60,850 nt of DNA. Source: Thiohalocapsa sp. GTDB lineage: Bacteria > Pseudomonadota > Gammaproteobacteria > Chromatiales > Chromatiaceae. Numbering within the stretch: position 1 is the first letter of the stretch; each line of letters starts with the position of its first letter. The stretch spans positions 1-60,850 of the forward strand of contig JAIPFF010000030.1 in NCBI GenBank assembly GCA_021736785.1, given 5' to 3'. Under the pieces are notes generated by a model, which ran no database searches, was not told where the DNA came from, and saw only the letters and a list, made by a program, of their open reading frames with translations. Below, piece by piece: positions 27,885 through 35,596 of the stretch. The position numbers and the translations under genes are program-made.

Positions 27885-29684
27885 ATGAAACCGACAACGA
27901 GCAAGTCCGAGCGCCGGCTCGACACGGCCGTCCGGGTGCCCCGGTACCGGCGCGGCTCGGAACTGCCGGCGCCGCCGCGGGAGGCCGGTGTATCGGGTGA
28001 CGGCGCACCGGCCTCGATCGAACCCGATCCATCTGCCCGCTGCCCTGGCCGCATAACGCCCATGGTGATGGCGTCGCTCGCGCTCACGCTCGCCCTGGCC
28101 GGCTGCCAGTCCACGGCCCCCCTACCCGCGCCCCACGCCGACAGCACCGGCCTGGCGCCGGCCTTGGCGGAATCCATCGGCGCGCTGGCGCGAAACCGCA
28201 ACCGGCCCGAAGCGCTGGCCCGCAGCGAAGCACGTCATAGACGCTTGCTGGCGGAGCGGCTGCCGGCGTTGCTTGCAGACGCCACGCCACCCCGACGGGC
28301 GGCCGGAGTCAAGGACGAAGAGGCACTGCGCGACCCCGCCGAGCTGAGCGATATCACGCCCGTCACCCGCACCCGGGCCGGCGCATCGGGCCTGCGGCGC
28401 GCGGGCGTAGGCCTTCCGGTCGTCGCCCGGCTGCCGGCGCCGCGCGATCCGAACGCACCGCGCGCCGGTTATCACCTGTCGGCAACGCTGGTGGTGCAGC
28501 CCGATGCGGCACCCGAGCCCGTCGGCCCGGCGCGGCTCGCGGCCGGAGCGCCGCAGCCACGCGGCGCGACGACACGTGCGAGCGTCGCGCAGACCGGCTG
28601 CTGCGAGGCCGCGCTGGTGGATCCGACCGAAGCCGAGCAGGTGCCGACGGCGTTCGGCAGGCTGCCGGTCGCCATGGACCTGCGCGCACCCATTGCCGCG
28701 ACGAAGTCCACCGGAGTGCGCCCGACCACTGCCCTCGCCAACCTGCTGCGGCCGGGGCGTTTTACGGGCCAGCCGCGCATCGTCTTCCTGCAACCCTACG
28801 AACCGGACAAGACACCGCTGGTGCTGGTGCACGGCCTGTTGTCCACACCCGGCGTCTGGAAGCCGCTGGTCACGCAACTATTGGCGGATCCGCGTATTCG
28901 CGACTGCTGCCAGCTATGGTTCTTTTACTACCCCACCGGCCAGCCCGTCCCGCTATCGGCGCTGCAGTTGCGCAGCGCCCTCGACGACGCCGTTGCACAC
29001 ACCGGCCTCGACGGGCCGATGATCCTGATCGGCCACAGCATGGGCGGCATCCTCTCCCGCGCGCAGGTTTCCCGCATCGCTCCGAAGCAGGCGGAGGCCA
29101 TCCTGCCGGGGGTCTCCGGTCTGTCGGATTACAACCGCGTTCGCCGGGCGCTGATCTTCGAGCCGCGCACGGATATTTCCCGGGTGGTCTTTTTGTTCAC
29201 GCCCCATCGCGGCAGCCGGCTCGCCGCCAACAGCCTCGGTGCCTTTGCGATCCGCCTGATTCGGCTGCCGGACACACTGCTGAACGAGACCGAGCACGCG
29301 CTCGATCAGTTGGCGGGCATCGAAAGCCGGCGCATGCCGACCAGCATTCACGGCCTGTCTCCGCGCTCGCGCTTCCTGCGGGCGCTCGACGCCACGACAC
29401 CGACAGTGCCGGTACACAACATTGTCGGCAACCGTGGGCGCGGTGACGGCACCCGCGGCTCCGACGGCGTCGTTCCGGTTGCGAGCGCTCGGCTCCCGGC
29501 CTCAGAATCCGAGCTCGTGGTGCCCACGGGTCACGGGGGATTCGACCATCCGGAGGCTGTCGCCGAGCTAAAGCGTGTCATTCTGCTGGACGTCGCCGCG
29601 CAGTCCGCCGAGGCGGCAGTCGACGAACGCGCCGCGGCATCGCCGATCCCCGGCAGGAATTCAGTAGCCAAAGGTCCGAAATAA
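27885..29684 (+). CDS. Lipase/esterase-like alpha/beta hydrolase, probable lipoprotein
   Basis: An alpha/beta-hydrolase domain occupies the C-terminal half. It has the oxyanion-hole motif LVLVHGLLSTP, the nucleophile elbow GHSMGG (Ser near nt 29037), an Asp in SDGVVPV and a His in GHGGFDHP. A hydrophobic stretch with lipobox LALAGC lies near nt 28065-28110, so the protein is probably lipid-anchored at the cell surface or in the periplasm. The true start is uncertain: ATGs at 27810, 27885 and 28062 are in frame and none has a good ribosome site. A start at 28062 would put the lipobox close to the N-terminus but leave no positive n-region. The central 150 residues are Ala/Pro/Arg-rich linker. 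Substrate unknown. Confidence 0.78.
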   Translation: MKPTTSKSERRLDTAVRVPRYRRGSELPAPPREAGVSGDGAPASIEPDPSARCPGRITPMVMASLALTLALAGCQSTAPLPAPHADSTGLAPALAESIGALARNRNRPEALARSEARHRRLLAERLPALLADATPPRRAAGVKDEEALRDPAELSDITPVTRTRAGASGLRRAGVGLPVVARLPAPRDPNAPRAGYHLSATLVVQPDAAPEPVGPARLAAGAPQPRGATTRASVAQTGCCEAALVDPTEAEQVPTAFGRLPVAMDLRAPIAATKSTGVRPTTALANLLRPGRFTGQPRIVFLQPYEPDKTPLVLVHGLLSTPGVWKPLVTQLLADPRIRDCCQLWFFYYPTGQPVPLSALQLRSALDDAVAHTGLDGPMILIGHSMGGILSRAQVSRIAPKQAEAILPGVSGLSDYNRVRRALIFEPRTDISRVVFLFTPHRGSRLAANSLGAFAIRLIRLPDTLLNETEHALDQLAGIESRRMPTSIHGLSPRSRFLRALDATTPTVPVHNIVGNRGRGDGTRGSDGVVPVASARLPASESELVVPTGHGGFDHPEAVAELKRVILLDVAAQSAEAAVDERAAASPIPGRNSVAKGPK

Positions 29685-29708
29685 GGTACCGTTTCGAGGA
29701 TTGCAGTC

Positions 29709-30839
29709 ATGCGCACCGACATTCAGTTCACACCGCCGGCCCGCGCGATCATCGTTGCAGGCGCCGTCGCGCTGGTCATCACACTGATGAAAACGGCGGC
29801 GCCCATCCTGTCGCCACTGTTGCTTGCAATCTTCATCGCCGTGGTGGCAACCCCCGCATTGCGCTGGATGCGGCGCAAAGGCGTCCCGAAATGGGGTGCC
29901 CTGGCGGTCATCGGCTTCGTACTGCTGGACGTCGGCAGCCTCCTCGCGCTGGTCACCACAGGTGCACTGGAGGGCTTCCGCGACAGTTTCCCGAGTTACC
30001 AGGAGCGCTTCATGCTGCTGAGCCAGCAGATGGGCGGCTGGCTGGAGACGGCGGGCATCGGTAACTCCCAAGAGGCGATCCCGGACCTGCTGAATCCCGA
30101 CAAGGTCATGGGCACGGTACGGCTGCTGCTGTCGAACGCAAGCGGCATCTTGGCCACGGGCTTCATGGTGCTGTTGACGGTGATCTTCATCCTGCTGGAG
30201 GCGCCGAGCCTGCCGACCAAGCTGCGCGTCGCCTTCAAGATGTCGCGAGAGGGCGAGGCACGCTTGGGCCGGCTGTTGGCCGCCGTCAACCGCTACATGC
30301 AGATCAAGACGCTCACCAGCGCCGCCACCGGTCTCTGCGTGTGGTTGTGGCTTTGGCTCCTGGGTATCGACTTCGCCGCCCTTTGGGGTGTGATCGGCTT
30401 TCTGTTCAACTTCGTTCCGGTGGTCGGCAATCTGCTGATGATGGTGCCCGCGGTGCTGCTGGCGCTGGTACAGACAGACATTCCCACGACCTTGCTGGTG
30501 GTGGTCGGCTACCTCGTCATCAACACCGTCATCGGCAACGTCATCGAGCCGCGCGCCATGGGCCGCGGCGTCGGTATCTCGACGCTCGCGGTCTTTATCG
30601 CGCTGATCTTCTGGGGCTGGCTGTTCGGGCTGGTGGGTATGTTCCTGGCCGTTCCCCTGACCACGGCCTTGATCACGGCGCTGGATGCAAGCCCGCATAC
30701 CCGTCCGCTCGCGATCATGCTGGGCCCGGCGCTCAAAGAAAGCGATTTGGCGGTGACCCCTGACGCCGCGACAGCTCGGGAGTCGGCCGACGCGACGTCG
30801 AGCACCGGCAGCGACGATCGGCCCGCGCCCGAGGCGTAG
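29709..30839 (+). CDS. AI-2E family transporter (PerM/TqsA-like permease)
   Basis: Inner membrane protein of 376 residues with about eight helices. The N-terminal hairpins are typical (ARAIIVAGAVALVITLMK; LSPLLLAIFIAVVATPALRW region). A soluble stretch rich in charged residues follows (about 80-140), then a C-terminal block with the family motif GVIGFLFNFVPVVGNLLM and the closing LVGMFLAVPLTTALI. Members export AI-2-like signals, act as Na+/H+ antiporters or have no known substrate, so function cannot be fixed. It starts 25 bases after the lipase-like gene and may share its transcript. It faces the DUF900 hydrolase gene across a double hairpin. Confidence 0.88.
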   Translation: MRTDIQFTPPARAIIVAGAVALVITLMKTAAPILSPLLLAIFIAVVATPALRWMRRKGVPKWGALAVIGFVLLDVGSLLALVTTGALEGFRDSFPSYQERFMLLSQQMGGWLETAGIGNSQEAIPDLLNPDKVMGTVRLLLSNASGILATGFMVLLTVIFILLEAPSLPTKLRVAFKMSREGEARLGRLLAAVNRYMQIKTLTSAATGLCVWLWLWLLGIDFAALWGVIGFLFNFVPVVGNLLMMVPAVLLALVQTDIPTTLLVVVGYLVINTVIGNVIEPRAMGRGVGISTLAVFIALIFWGWLFGLVGMFLAVPLTTALITALDASPHTRPLAIMLGPALKESDLAVTPDAATARESADATSSTGSDDRPAPEA

Positions 30840-30878
30840 CCGCCGTGGGTCGGTGCCCCCCGCGCGTCCCGCGGCAGT

Positions 30879-30926
30879 CGGCAACCGCGCGGTTGCCGGC
30901 GCCGGCGCAGGGACTCTCCCTGCGCC
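30879..30926. terminator. Double stem-loop between convergent genes
   Basis: Two perfect hairpins lie in the 101-base gap between the convergent AI-2E and DUF900 genes. The first is a 10-bp self-complementary palindrome (30879-30898). The second is a 10-bp stem with a CTC loop (30904-30913 pairing with 30917-30926). No T-run follows on either strand, so termination would need Rho or hairpin pausing. The two-sided position suggests service to both genes. Confidence 0.5.
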
Positions 30927-30940
30927 TTCCGGCGCCGGGC

Positions 30941-32143
30941 TCAGCGCCCCCGGGTCAGGACGAAGTAGCGGCGCCCGTCCGGCGTCTCCAGAAAATACAG
31001 CCGGCGGCTGGCGGGGAGGCCCGTCGCAGTCAGGCGCAGGAACAGGTCGTCGAAGAACTCCGGTGTTTCGAGGCTGAAGTTGTGGAAGTTGCGGGTGCGG
31101 TTCACCGGCGTGACATCCACCAGGGTCAGGCGCCGGTCGGCCGGGCCCATCAGCGCGGCAAAGCTCGCGGCCACGGCCGCCTGATCCGGATCGAGCGGGT
31201 TCAGCGAGCTTTCGCCGAGACGCCGCTGCCGATTAATCAGCCGGCTGGCCAGCAGGGCGCGGTCGTTGGAGGACACGTAGACGGTGAGATTGTCGGCCAG
31301 CGTCTCGATCTCGGTGCGGAAACGTGTATCGAAATCGCGCCGTCCCACGTCGGGCGCCGTCAAGATGACGTTCTCGATCTCGGTCGAGCGATCGGCGAAG
31401 GCCGGATCCGCGGCAAGGTGATGGAAGGCGTCGACCACGACCTGGGCGCCGAGGCTATTGGCGATGACCCAGAGTCGCCCCGGCGCCACCTGCTCCGTCA
31501 CCAGCGCCAGTGCCGCCGCCAGTTCCTCGCCGGATACGGTCGCGACTTCCCGCGCACGACGATAGCCGGCCAGCGAGCCGCCCTGATCGCCGGGCCAGTC
31601 GAACAGCAGCACGGGCGTGTCGATGTCCAGCACATGGGACAGGAAGGCGGTCTTGCGCAACGCCGACGGGAAGGTTTCACGATAGCCGTGCACGACCACC
31701 AGCAGCGCCTGGTAGGACGACGCGAGTACCTGCTCGCGCAGCTCGCCGGCAAAACCGGGCCGCGAGAGGGGCCGTACGTCTTTGAGCTGGATCTCTTCGT
31801 TGATCAGCCAGTCACTCGGGTTCAGCAGCATGCCGAGCCCCAGCGCCGGCTCCACTGCAATATCGAAGCTGCCGAGCTCCAACTCGCCGCGACGCTGCGA
31901 CGAGAACCGCTTATCCAGGCCGTTGGACTCCGACTCGGGCAGCGGCACGCGGTTGGACGCGTAGAACATCCGCAGGGTATCGGAGGCATCGAGCCGCGGT
32001 GCCTGCATTCGCCGAAAGCTCAAGGCTTCCGCGTGCTCCAGAACCGTGCGCGTGCCGATGAAGTAGAAGTACCCCCCGATCCCGAGCAGCAGCGCGGCAA
32101 CCACTCCGAGGAAAACAACAATGCGAAACGTAGTTTTTCTCAT
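30941..32143 (-). CDS. DUF900-type alpha/beta hydrolase, membrane-anchored
   Basis: A 400-residue protein with one N-terminal membrane anchor (about 7-28) and an alpha/beta-hydrolase domain of the DUF900/COG4782 type. The oxyanion-hole region reads ALLVVVHGYRETF. The nucleophile elbow is ANSLGA rather than the common HSMG. A later acid region (TAPDVGRRDF) and C-terminal His (FHNFS) complete a plausible triad. It should face the periplasm. Members are uncharacterised esterases. It is transcribed away from the lipoprotein cluster at 32.4-34.1 kb and converges with the AI-2E gene. Confidence 0.83.
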   Translation of the reverse strand: MRKTTFRIVVFLGVVAALLLGIGGYFYFIGTRTVLEHAEALSFRRMQAPRLDASDTLRMFYASNRVPLPESESNGLDKRFSSQRRGELELGSFDIAVEPALGLGMLLNPSDWLINEEIQLKDVRPLSRPGFAGELREQVLASSYQALLVVVHGYRETFPSALRKTAFLSHVLDIDTPVLLFDWPGDQGGSLAGYRRAREVATVSGEELAAALALVTEQVAPGRLWVIANSLGAQVVVDAFHHLAADPAFADRSTEIENVILTAPDVGRRDFDTRFRTEIETLADNLTVYVSSNDRALLASRLINRQRRLGESSLNPLDPDQAAVAASFAALMGPADRRLTLVDVTPVNRTRNFHNFSLETPEFFDDLFLRLTATGLPASRRLYFLETPDGRRYFVLTRGR

Positions 32144-32412
32144 CAGCGCCTATCCCGCTGGCCTAACTGCCCATCATATCGCAGCGCCCGGACCGAAGGT
32201 GGAGCCGCCCCGATCGAAGCCCATCGGCGGACGCCGGATGCGTGCTTCGTCGAGCATGTCGCGCCGCAGCGTCGGAGCCGAGAAAACCGCAATCGAAGGA
32301 TACCGTCAGGCCCGTCGATGCGTTCGTCGGTAAGGTATTTCCTGCTTTACCCCCACAGCCTGCCGAGGCTGTCAGTCGGCCCTTAACCCGACATCCAGTG
32401 AGGAGAAACGAG

Positions 32413-33000
32413 ATGAAACCGAGTATCAAGGCAACATTACCCTTTGCGCTAATCTTCGCCATTGCCGGATGCGCCTCCGTCGAGGAGCCCCCGCAGGGAG
32501 AAACTCTGCTGGCCGAAGCAGTCGTTGCAACCGCGCAGGGTAATGTCGTCGGTGTCGACTACGAAAACCGGGTGGTCAAGCTGGAGACGCCGGATAGCCC
32601 GCGCGGCTGGCTGGAAGTCACGGTCAGCGAGGATGTCCGCAACTTGGCGCAGGTACGCACCGGCGATCGAATCACCGTCGACTATATCGAAGCCGTTTCC
32701 GTGACGCTGTTCCGCCCGGGCGAAGTCGAGCCGGGCGTGGATGTCAACGTGGCTGCGGGTCGAGCCGCTCCCGGAGAGCGGCCCGCCGTGGCGGCGGGTG
32801 TCGAGACATCGGTCACCGGCGTCATCGAGAAGATCGACACCGCAAACGAGCTCGTCGGCGTGCGCATACCCGACAGCGGCTATCGGGTGTTCAAGGTCAA
32901 CAATCCGGCGATTATCGCCAGGCTATCCGTCGGAGACCGAGTCAGAGCTTCAGTCACCCGCGCTTGGGCCGTGGGCGTCAATCCCGGGCCCTTCAGTTGA
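32413..33000 (+). CDS. Small outer-envelope lipoprotein with two OB-like repeats
   Basis: A 195-residue lipoprotein. ATG at 32413 has an AGGAG site seven bases upstream, and the lipobox FAIAGC ends at about residue 20. The mature part is predicted to be beta-rich and contains two similar halves: VVGVDYENRVVKLETP...VRTGDRITVDY and VTGVIEKIDTANELVGVRIP...LSVGDRVRASV. Each looks like a small barrel with a G-D-R-(I/V) turn. No named family is recognised. It is monocistronic, with neighbours that are other small envelope proteins. Confidence 0.75.
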   Translation: MKPSIKATLPFALIFAIAGCASVEEPPQGETLLAEAVVATAQGNVVGVDYENRVVKLETPDSPRGWLEVTVSEDVRNLAQVRTGDRITVDYIEAVSVTLFRPGEVEPGVDVNVAAGRAAPGERPAVAAGVETSVTGVIEKIDTANELVGVRIPDSGYRVFKVNNPAIIARLSVGDRVRASVTRAWAVGVNPGPFS

Positions 33001-33226
33001 TCTGTAAGGCAGTGCTGCCGGCGTGACCGGACGCCCGGTCGGATGGCATGGAAGCCTCCGACGCGTCCGATCGATGCCGGCGAGTCGTTCCGCCCGGACC
33101 TTGACCTATCGACAGGACCACGCCATCACCGATATCAACCGGAAGACGGCCTTGCGTCGTTGCTTCGTGCGGCAATACACATCACAAGCAACCTATTCGT
33201 TCCGCTGCAACAGATAACACTAGGAT

Positions 33227-33637
33227 ATGAAAAGATTGATCCCCCTATCGCTCACCTTGGCGATCGTCTCGGGCTGTGCATCGACCACCCAGACTCAGTG
33301 GACGCCGACGGTGGATACCTACGGCAATTCCCGCGCGCAGTTCTTGACTCGGGATACCGAAGAATGCCGAGCACTCGCGCTGCAGGCGTCCGGTCCGACG
33401 ACGGAGCAGGCGACCCAGTCCGCGATCACGCGGGGGCTGGTCGGCGCGGCAACGGGCGCCGCGGTCGGTGCGGTCTTGAATCAGAACAACTGGCGCGGGG
33501 CCCGTCGGGGCGCCGCTGTCGGCGTTGCAACCGGCGCCCTTTCCGGGGCCTACGGCACCGCGGCACAGACCGACGCGGCGTTCCGGCGCGCGTTCAACAG
33601 CTGCATGCGCCAGCGCGGACATACGGTGATCAGCTGA
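33227..33637 (+). CDS. Glycine-zipper lipoprotein
   Basis: A 136-residue lipoprotein (lipobox AIVSGC at about residue 17) whose second half holds a glycine-zipper hairpin (GLVGAATGAAVGAVLNQ; GARRGAAVGVATGALSGAYG). Glycine zippers of this sort occur in outer membrane-associated proteins such as SlyB and 17-kDa antigen-like proteins. A C-terminal Cys (FNSCMRQRGH) and an earlier Cys (EECRAL) could form a disulfide. The stop codon overlaps an ATG in the next reading frame (TGATGA, 33635-33639), suggesting a coupled transcript with the following gene. Confidence 0.8.
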   Translation: MKRLIPLSLTLAIVSGCASTTQTQWTPTVDTYGNSRAQFLTRDTEECRALALQASGPTTEQATQSAITRGLVGAATGAAVGAVLNQNNWRGARRGAAVGVATGALSGAYGTAAQTDAAFRRAFNSCMRQRGHTVIS

Positions 33638-33660
33638 TGAATTGTCGGGAGATTTCCAGA

Positions 33661-34092
33661 ATGAAACGAATCCGCTTCAGCACGGCCGCCTGCTTGCTCG
33701 CCCTCTTGGTCGGCCCATTACCCGCGGCCGCCTCGGGCGGCCTCGAGGCAGCCCTGCGCCAAGTCGTCGAGGATAATCTGGCGGCATACAACAGTGAAGA
33801 CCCATCGCGGACGCTGGCTTCCGTGCATACCAAGTCTCCGGCCTATGCCACTATGCAGGAGGCGCTGCCCGCACAATTCAGTGCGCTCGATGCCCGCACC
33901 GAGCTCGAGGGCTTCACTTACATCGGCCACGACAATGAATTCGCGGTTGCTCGCGTACAGTATCGAACGGTCGGGGAAACCACCGAGCCCTTCATGGACA
34001 ACATCCTGGACACCATGACCTTCTTCTACCAGGAAGACGGCGCCTGGAAATACTGGGACAACTATGTCCTGGGCGCCCGCCTCTCGCCCTAG
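33661..34092 (+). CDS. Secreted NTF2/SnoaL-like protein
   Basis: A 143-residue protein with a cleavable signal peptide (MKRIRFSTAACLLALLVG...AAA) and a cone-shaped NTF2-like domain: helix LRQVVEDNLAAYNSEDPSRT, then beta strands ending EDGAWKYWDNYVLG. NTF2-like proteins of this size are small-ligand binders or enzymes of diverse role, so the function is open. ATG at 33661 has GGGAG about ten bases upstream. An in-frame ATG at 33637 overlaps the previous stop but adds residues before the signal peptide. It is probably co-transcribed with the glycine-zipper gene. Confidence 0.75.
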   Translation: MKRIRFSTAACLLALLVGPLPAAASGGLEAALRQVVEDNLAAYNSEDPSRTLASVHTKSPAYATMQEALPAQFSALDARTELEGFTYIGHDNEFAVARVQYRTVGETTEPFMDNILDTMTFFYQEDGAWKYWDNYVLGARLSP

Positions 34093-34601
34093 TCGTCACG
34101 GTCCGGCCGGACCAACGCGGCGGGATGCCGGGGCATGGACGCGCCGGAGTCCCCATGCGCCCGGAGTCCCGTGCGCAGAGTGCCCCGCGCCAAGAGAGTC
34201 CAATGCAGGTTGCCGCGGACGGCGGCTTGCGCCGCGCGGCATGTGCACTCCGAACGACCGCGCACCAGCTAACGCCGGATCATCCTCGCACCGCCGCGCC
34301 CGGCACCCAGCACGGCACCGAGCCCGGCACCCGCCGCGGTACACGGCCATTGGCGCCTCATCGAAGATTCTTCTGCGATACGTGCGCTTGCGCACAGTCC
34401 GGGATAGACCGATCGGCATAAATTATTGTCTAACAGACAGATGCCCTCGCCAGGGAGCGTTCGGAGACGCCAGCAGGGAGCCGCTGCAAAGAGCCGACGC
34501 CGGAAAACTCGAGCGCTTGCGCGACCCGCTCGCCCCGATTCGAGCAGCGGACAAAATGGCAGGGGGCCCGGAAACCGATCAGCAGACACGGGAGGCTAGC
34601 G
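34093..34601. other. Gap without a recognisable gene
   Basis: About 500 bases. Open frames on both strands are short, overlapping and Arg/Pro/Ala-rich. The only local contrast is an AT-rich island near 34417-34436 in otherwise GC-rich DNA, which could carry a promoter for the small gene at 34602. Nothing else is supported. Confidence 0.45.
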
Positions 34602-34868
34602 ATGGATCGATCAGGCGATATTCCAGTCCCGCAGAAACAACATCTTGCAAACAGTCGCCCGATAGCGAAAGGGGTCAACGCACCAGGCTCGCCCGGCATC
34701 TCTGCGGTCAGGGATTTGATCCGCGCACGCCGCAGGATCGCCTTGGCATACCGGCGCACTCAGAGTGACATCGACCGCCATCGCTTGGCAGACATCGATC
34801 ACGAGCTAGCCGGATACAACATCGATATTCCCGCCATCGAGCATCTCGTCGCGCAGCGCAAGCGCTGA
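34602..34868 (+). CDS. Small basic protein, weakly DUF1127-like
   Basis: An 88-residue open frame supported mainly by an excellent ribosome site, GGGAGG at 34590-34595, six bases before the ATG. The C-terminal half is a basic helix followed by RLADIDHELAGYNIDIP, which loosely recalls the LxDIG motif of DUF1127 proteins. The first 35 residues look disordered. No membrane segment or signal peptide is present. It could be a regulatory RNA- or protein-binding peptide, but the family call is weak. Confidence 0.45.
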   Translation: MDRSGDIPVPQKQHLANSRPIAKGVNAPGSPGISAVRDLIRARRRIALAYRRTQSDIDRHRLADIDHELAGYNIDIPAIEHLVAQRKR

Positions 34869-35235
34869 AACCGCGAGACCGGCATCCGACCCCCGCCATC
34901 CAACCCCGGCCATCCAACCCCGGCATCGCTTCCAAAGATGCCCGGGGTCCGGTTGCGGCAGTTATCCCCATCGCCATCGGCGCACTCACCGCCTAGCGCC
35001 GAATCTCTTCCCGCCACTGCTTAAGTTCGCCAGCGCACCGAAGGCCCGGCCCATTCGGCGTAGGTTGTCCGGAACCGGACCGAGTCTGTTCGCTCTCGCC
35101 CTTCCCGCCGGCCAACACGGCAGGCGGAAATGGCCGCGGCCGCGCCGCGGCGCCAATCCGCTTCCCTGTCGCCCTCGCCGCGGGTCGGGCCGGATTGCAG
35201 GTCAAGGTCCATCATCAACAACCGGAGCATTCTCC
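34869..35235. other. Gap without a recognisable gene
   Basis: About 370 bases. It contains a short direct repeat near 34891-34925 (two and a half copies of CCATCCAACCCCGG) and no supported gene. The 3' part is the leader of the DUF2892 gene. Confidence 0.45.
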
Positions 35236-35454
35236 ATGCAGTTCGATCTCACCAACTACAACATCGGCAACATCGACCGTCTGATCCGTGCAAGCGTCGG
35301 TGCACTCGTGACTGTCGTCGCCTTCCTCGAAGGCAGCTGGATCGCCGGGCTGATCGGCGCGGTGCTGCTCGGCACCGCCTATTTGCGCTTCTGCCCGGTC
35401 TACGCGCTGTTCGATTTCAGCTCGAACAAGAACGCGGCATCCGTCGGCAAATAG
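35236..35454 (+). CDS. DUF2892 inner membrane protein
   Basis: A 72-residue membrane protein beginning MQFDLTNYNIGNIDRLIRAS, the DUF2892 pattern (N-I-G-x-x-D-R). Two helices follow (about 20-38 and 40-55) with a conserved short CPVY turn (LRFCPVYALFDF). The same domain is fused to rhodanese in YgaP, hinting at sulfur or thiol-related stress, but free-standing copies are uncharacterised. ATG at 35236 has GGAG about eight bases upstream. Confidence 0.85.
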   Translation: MQFDLTNYNIGNIDRLIRASVGALVTVVAFLEGSWIAGLIGAVLLGTAYLRFCPVYALFDFSSNKNAASVGK

Positions 35455-35457
35455 GCC

Positions 35458-35503
35458 GAGCCCGGCCACCGGCCGGGCTCCGAAATCCGGTCCTCCGGAC
35501 CGG
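35458..35503. terminator. Tandem stem-loops between convergent genes
   Basis: A perfect 10-bp stem with an ACC loop (35458-35467 with 35471-35480) starts four bases after the DUF2892 stop. A second 7-bp stem follows with a TCC loop (35487-35493 with 35497-35503). No T-run is present. They sit between convergent genes, so they could stop or pause transcription from both sides. Confidence 0.5.
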
Positions 35504-35596
35504 CGGTGGCCGGCGGCACCGATCCTCCGCCAACTCGACTTCACTGAGGATACCCCCGGTCCGCGGGCCGAGCCGAAGACGCCTCCCCCCCTTTAT

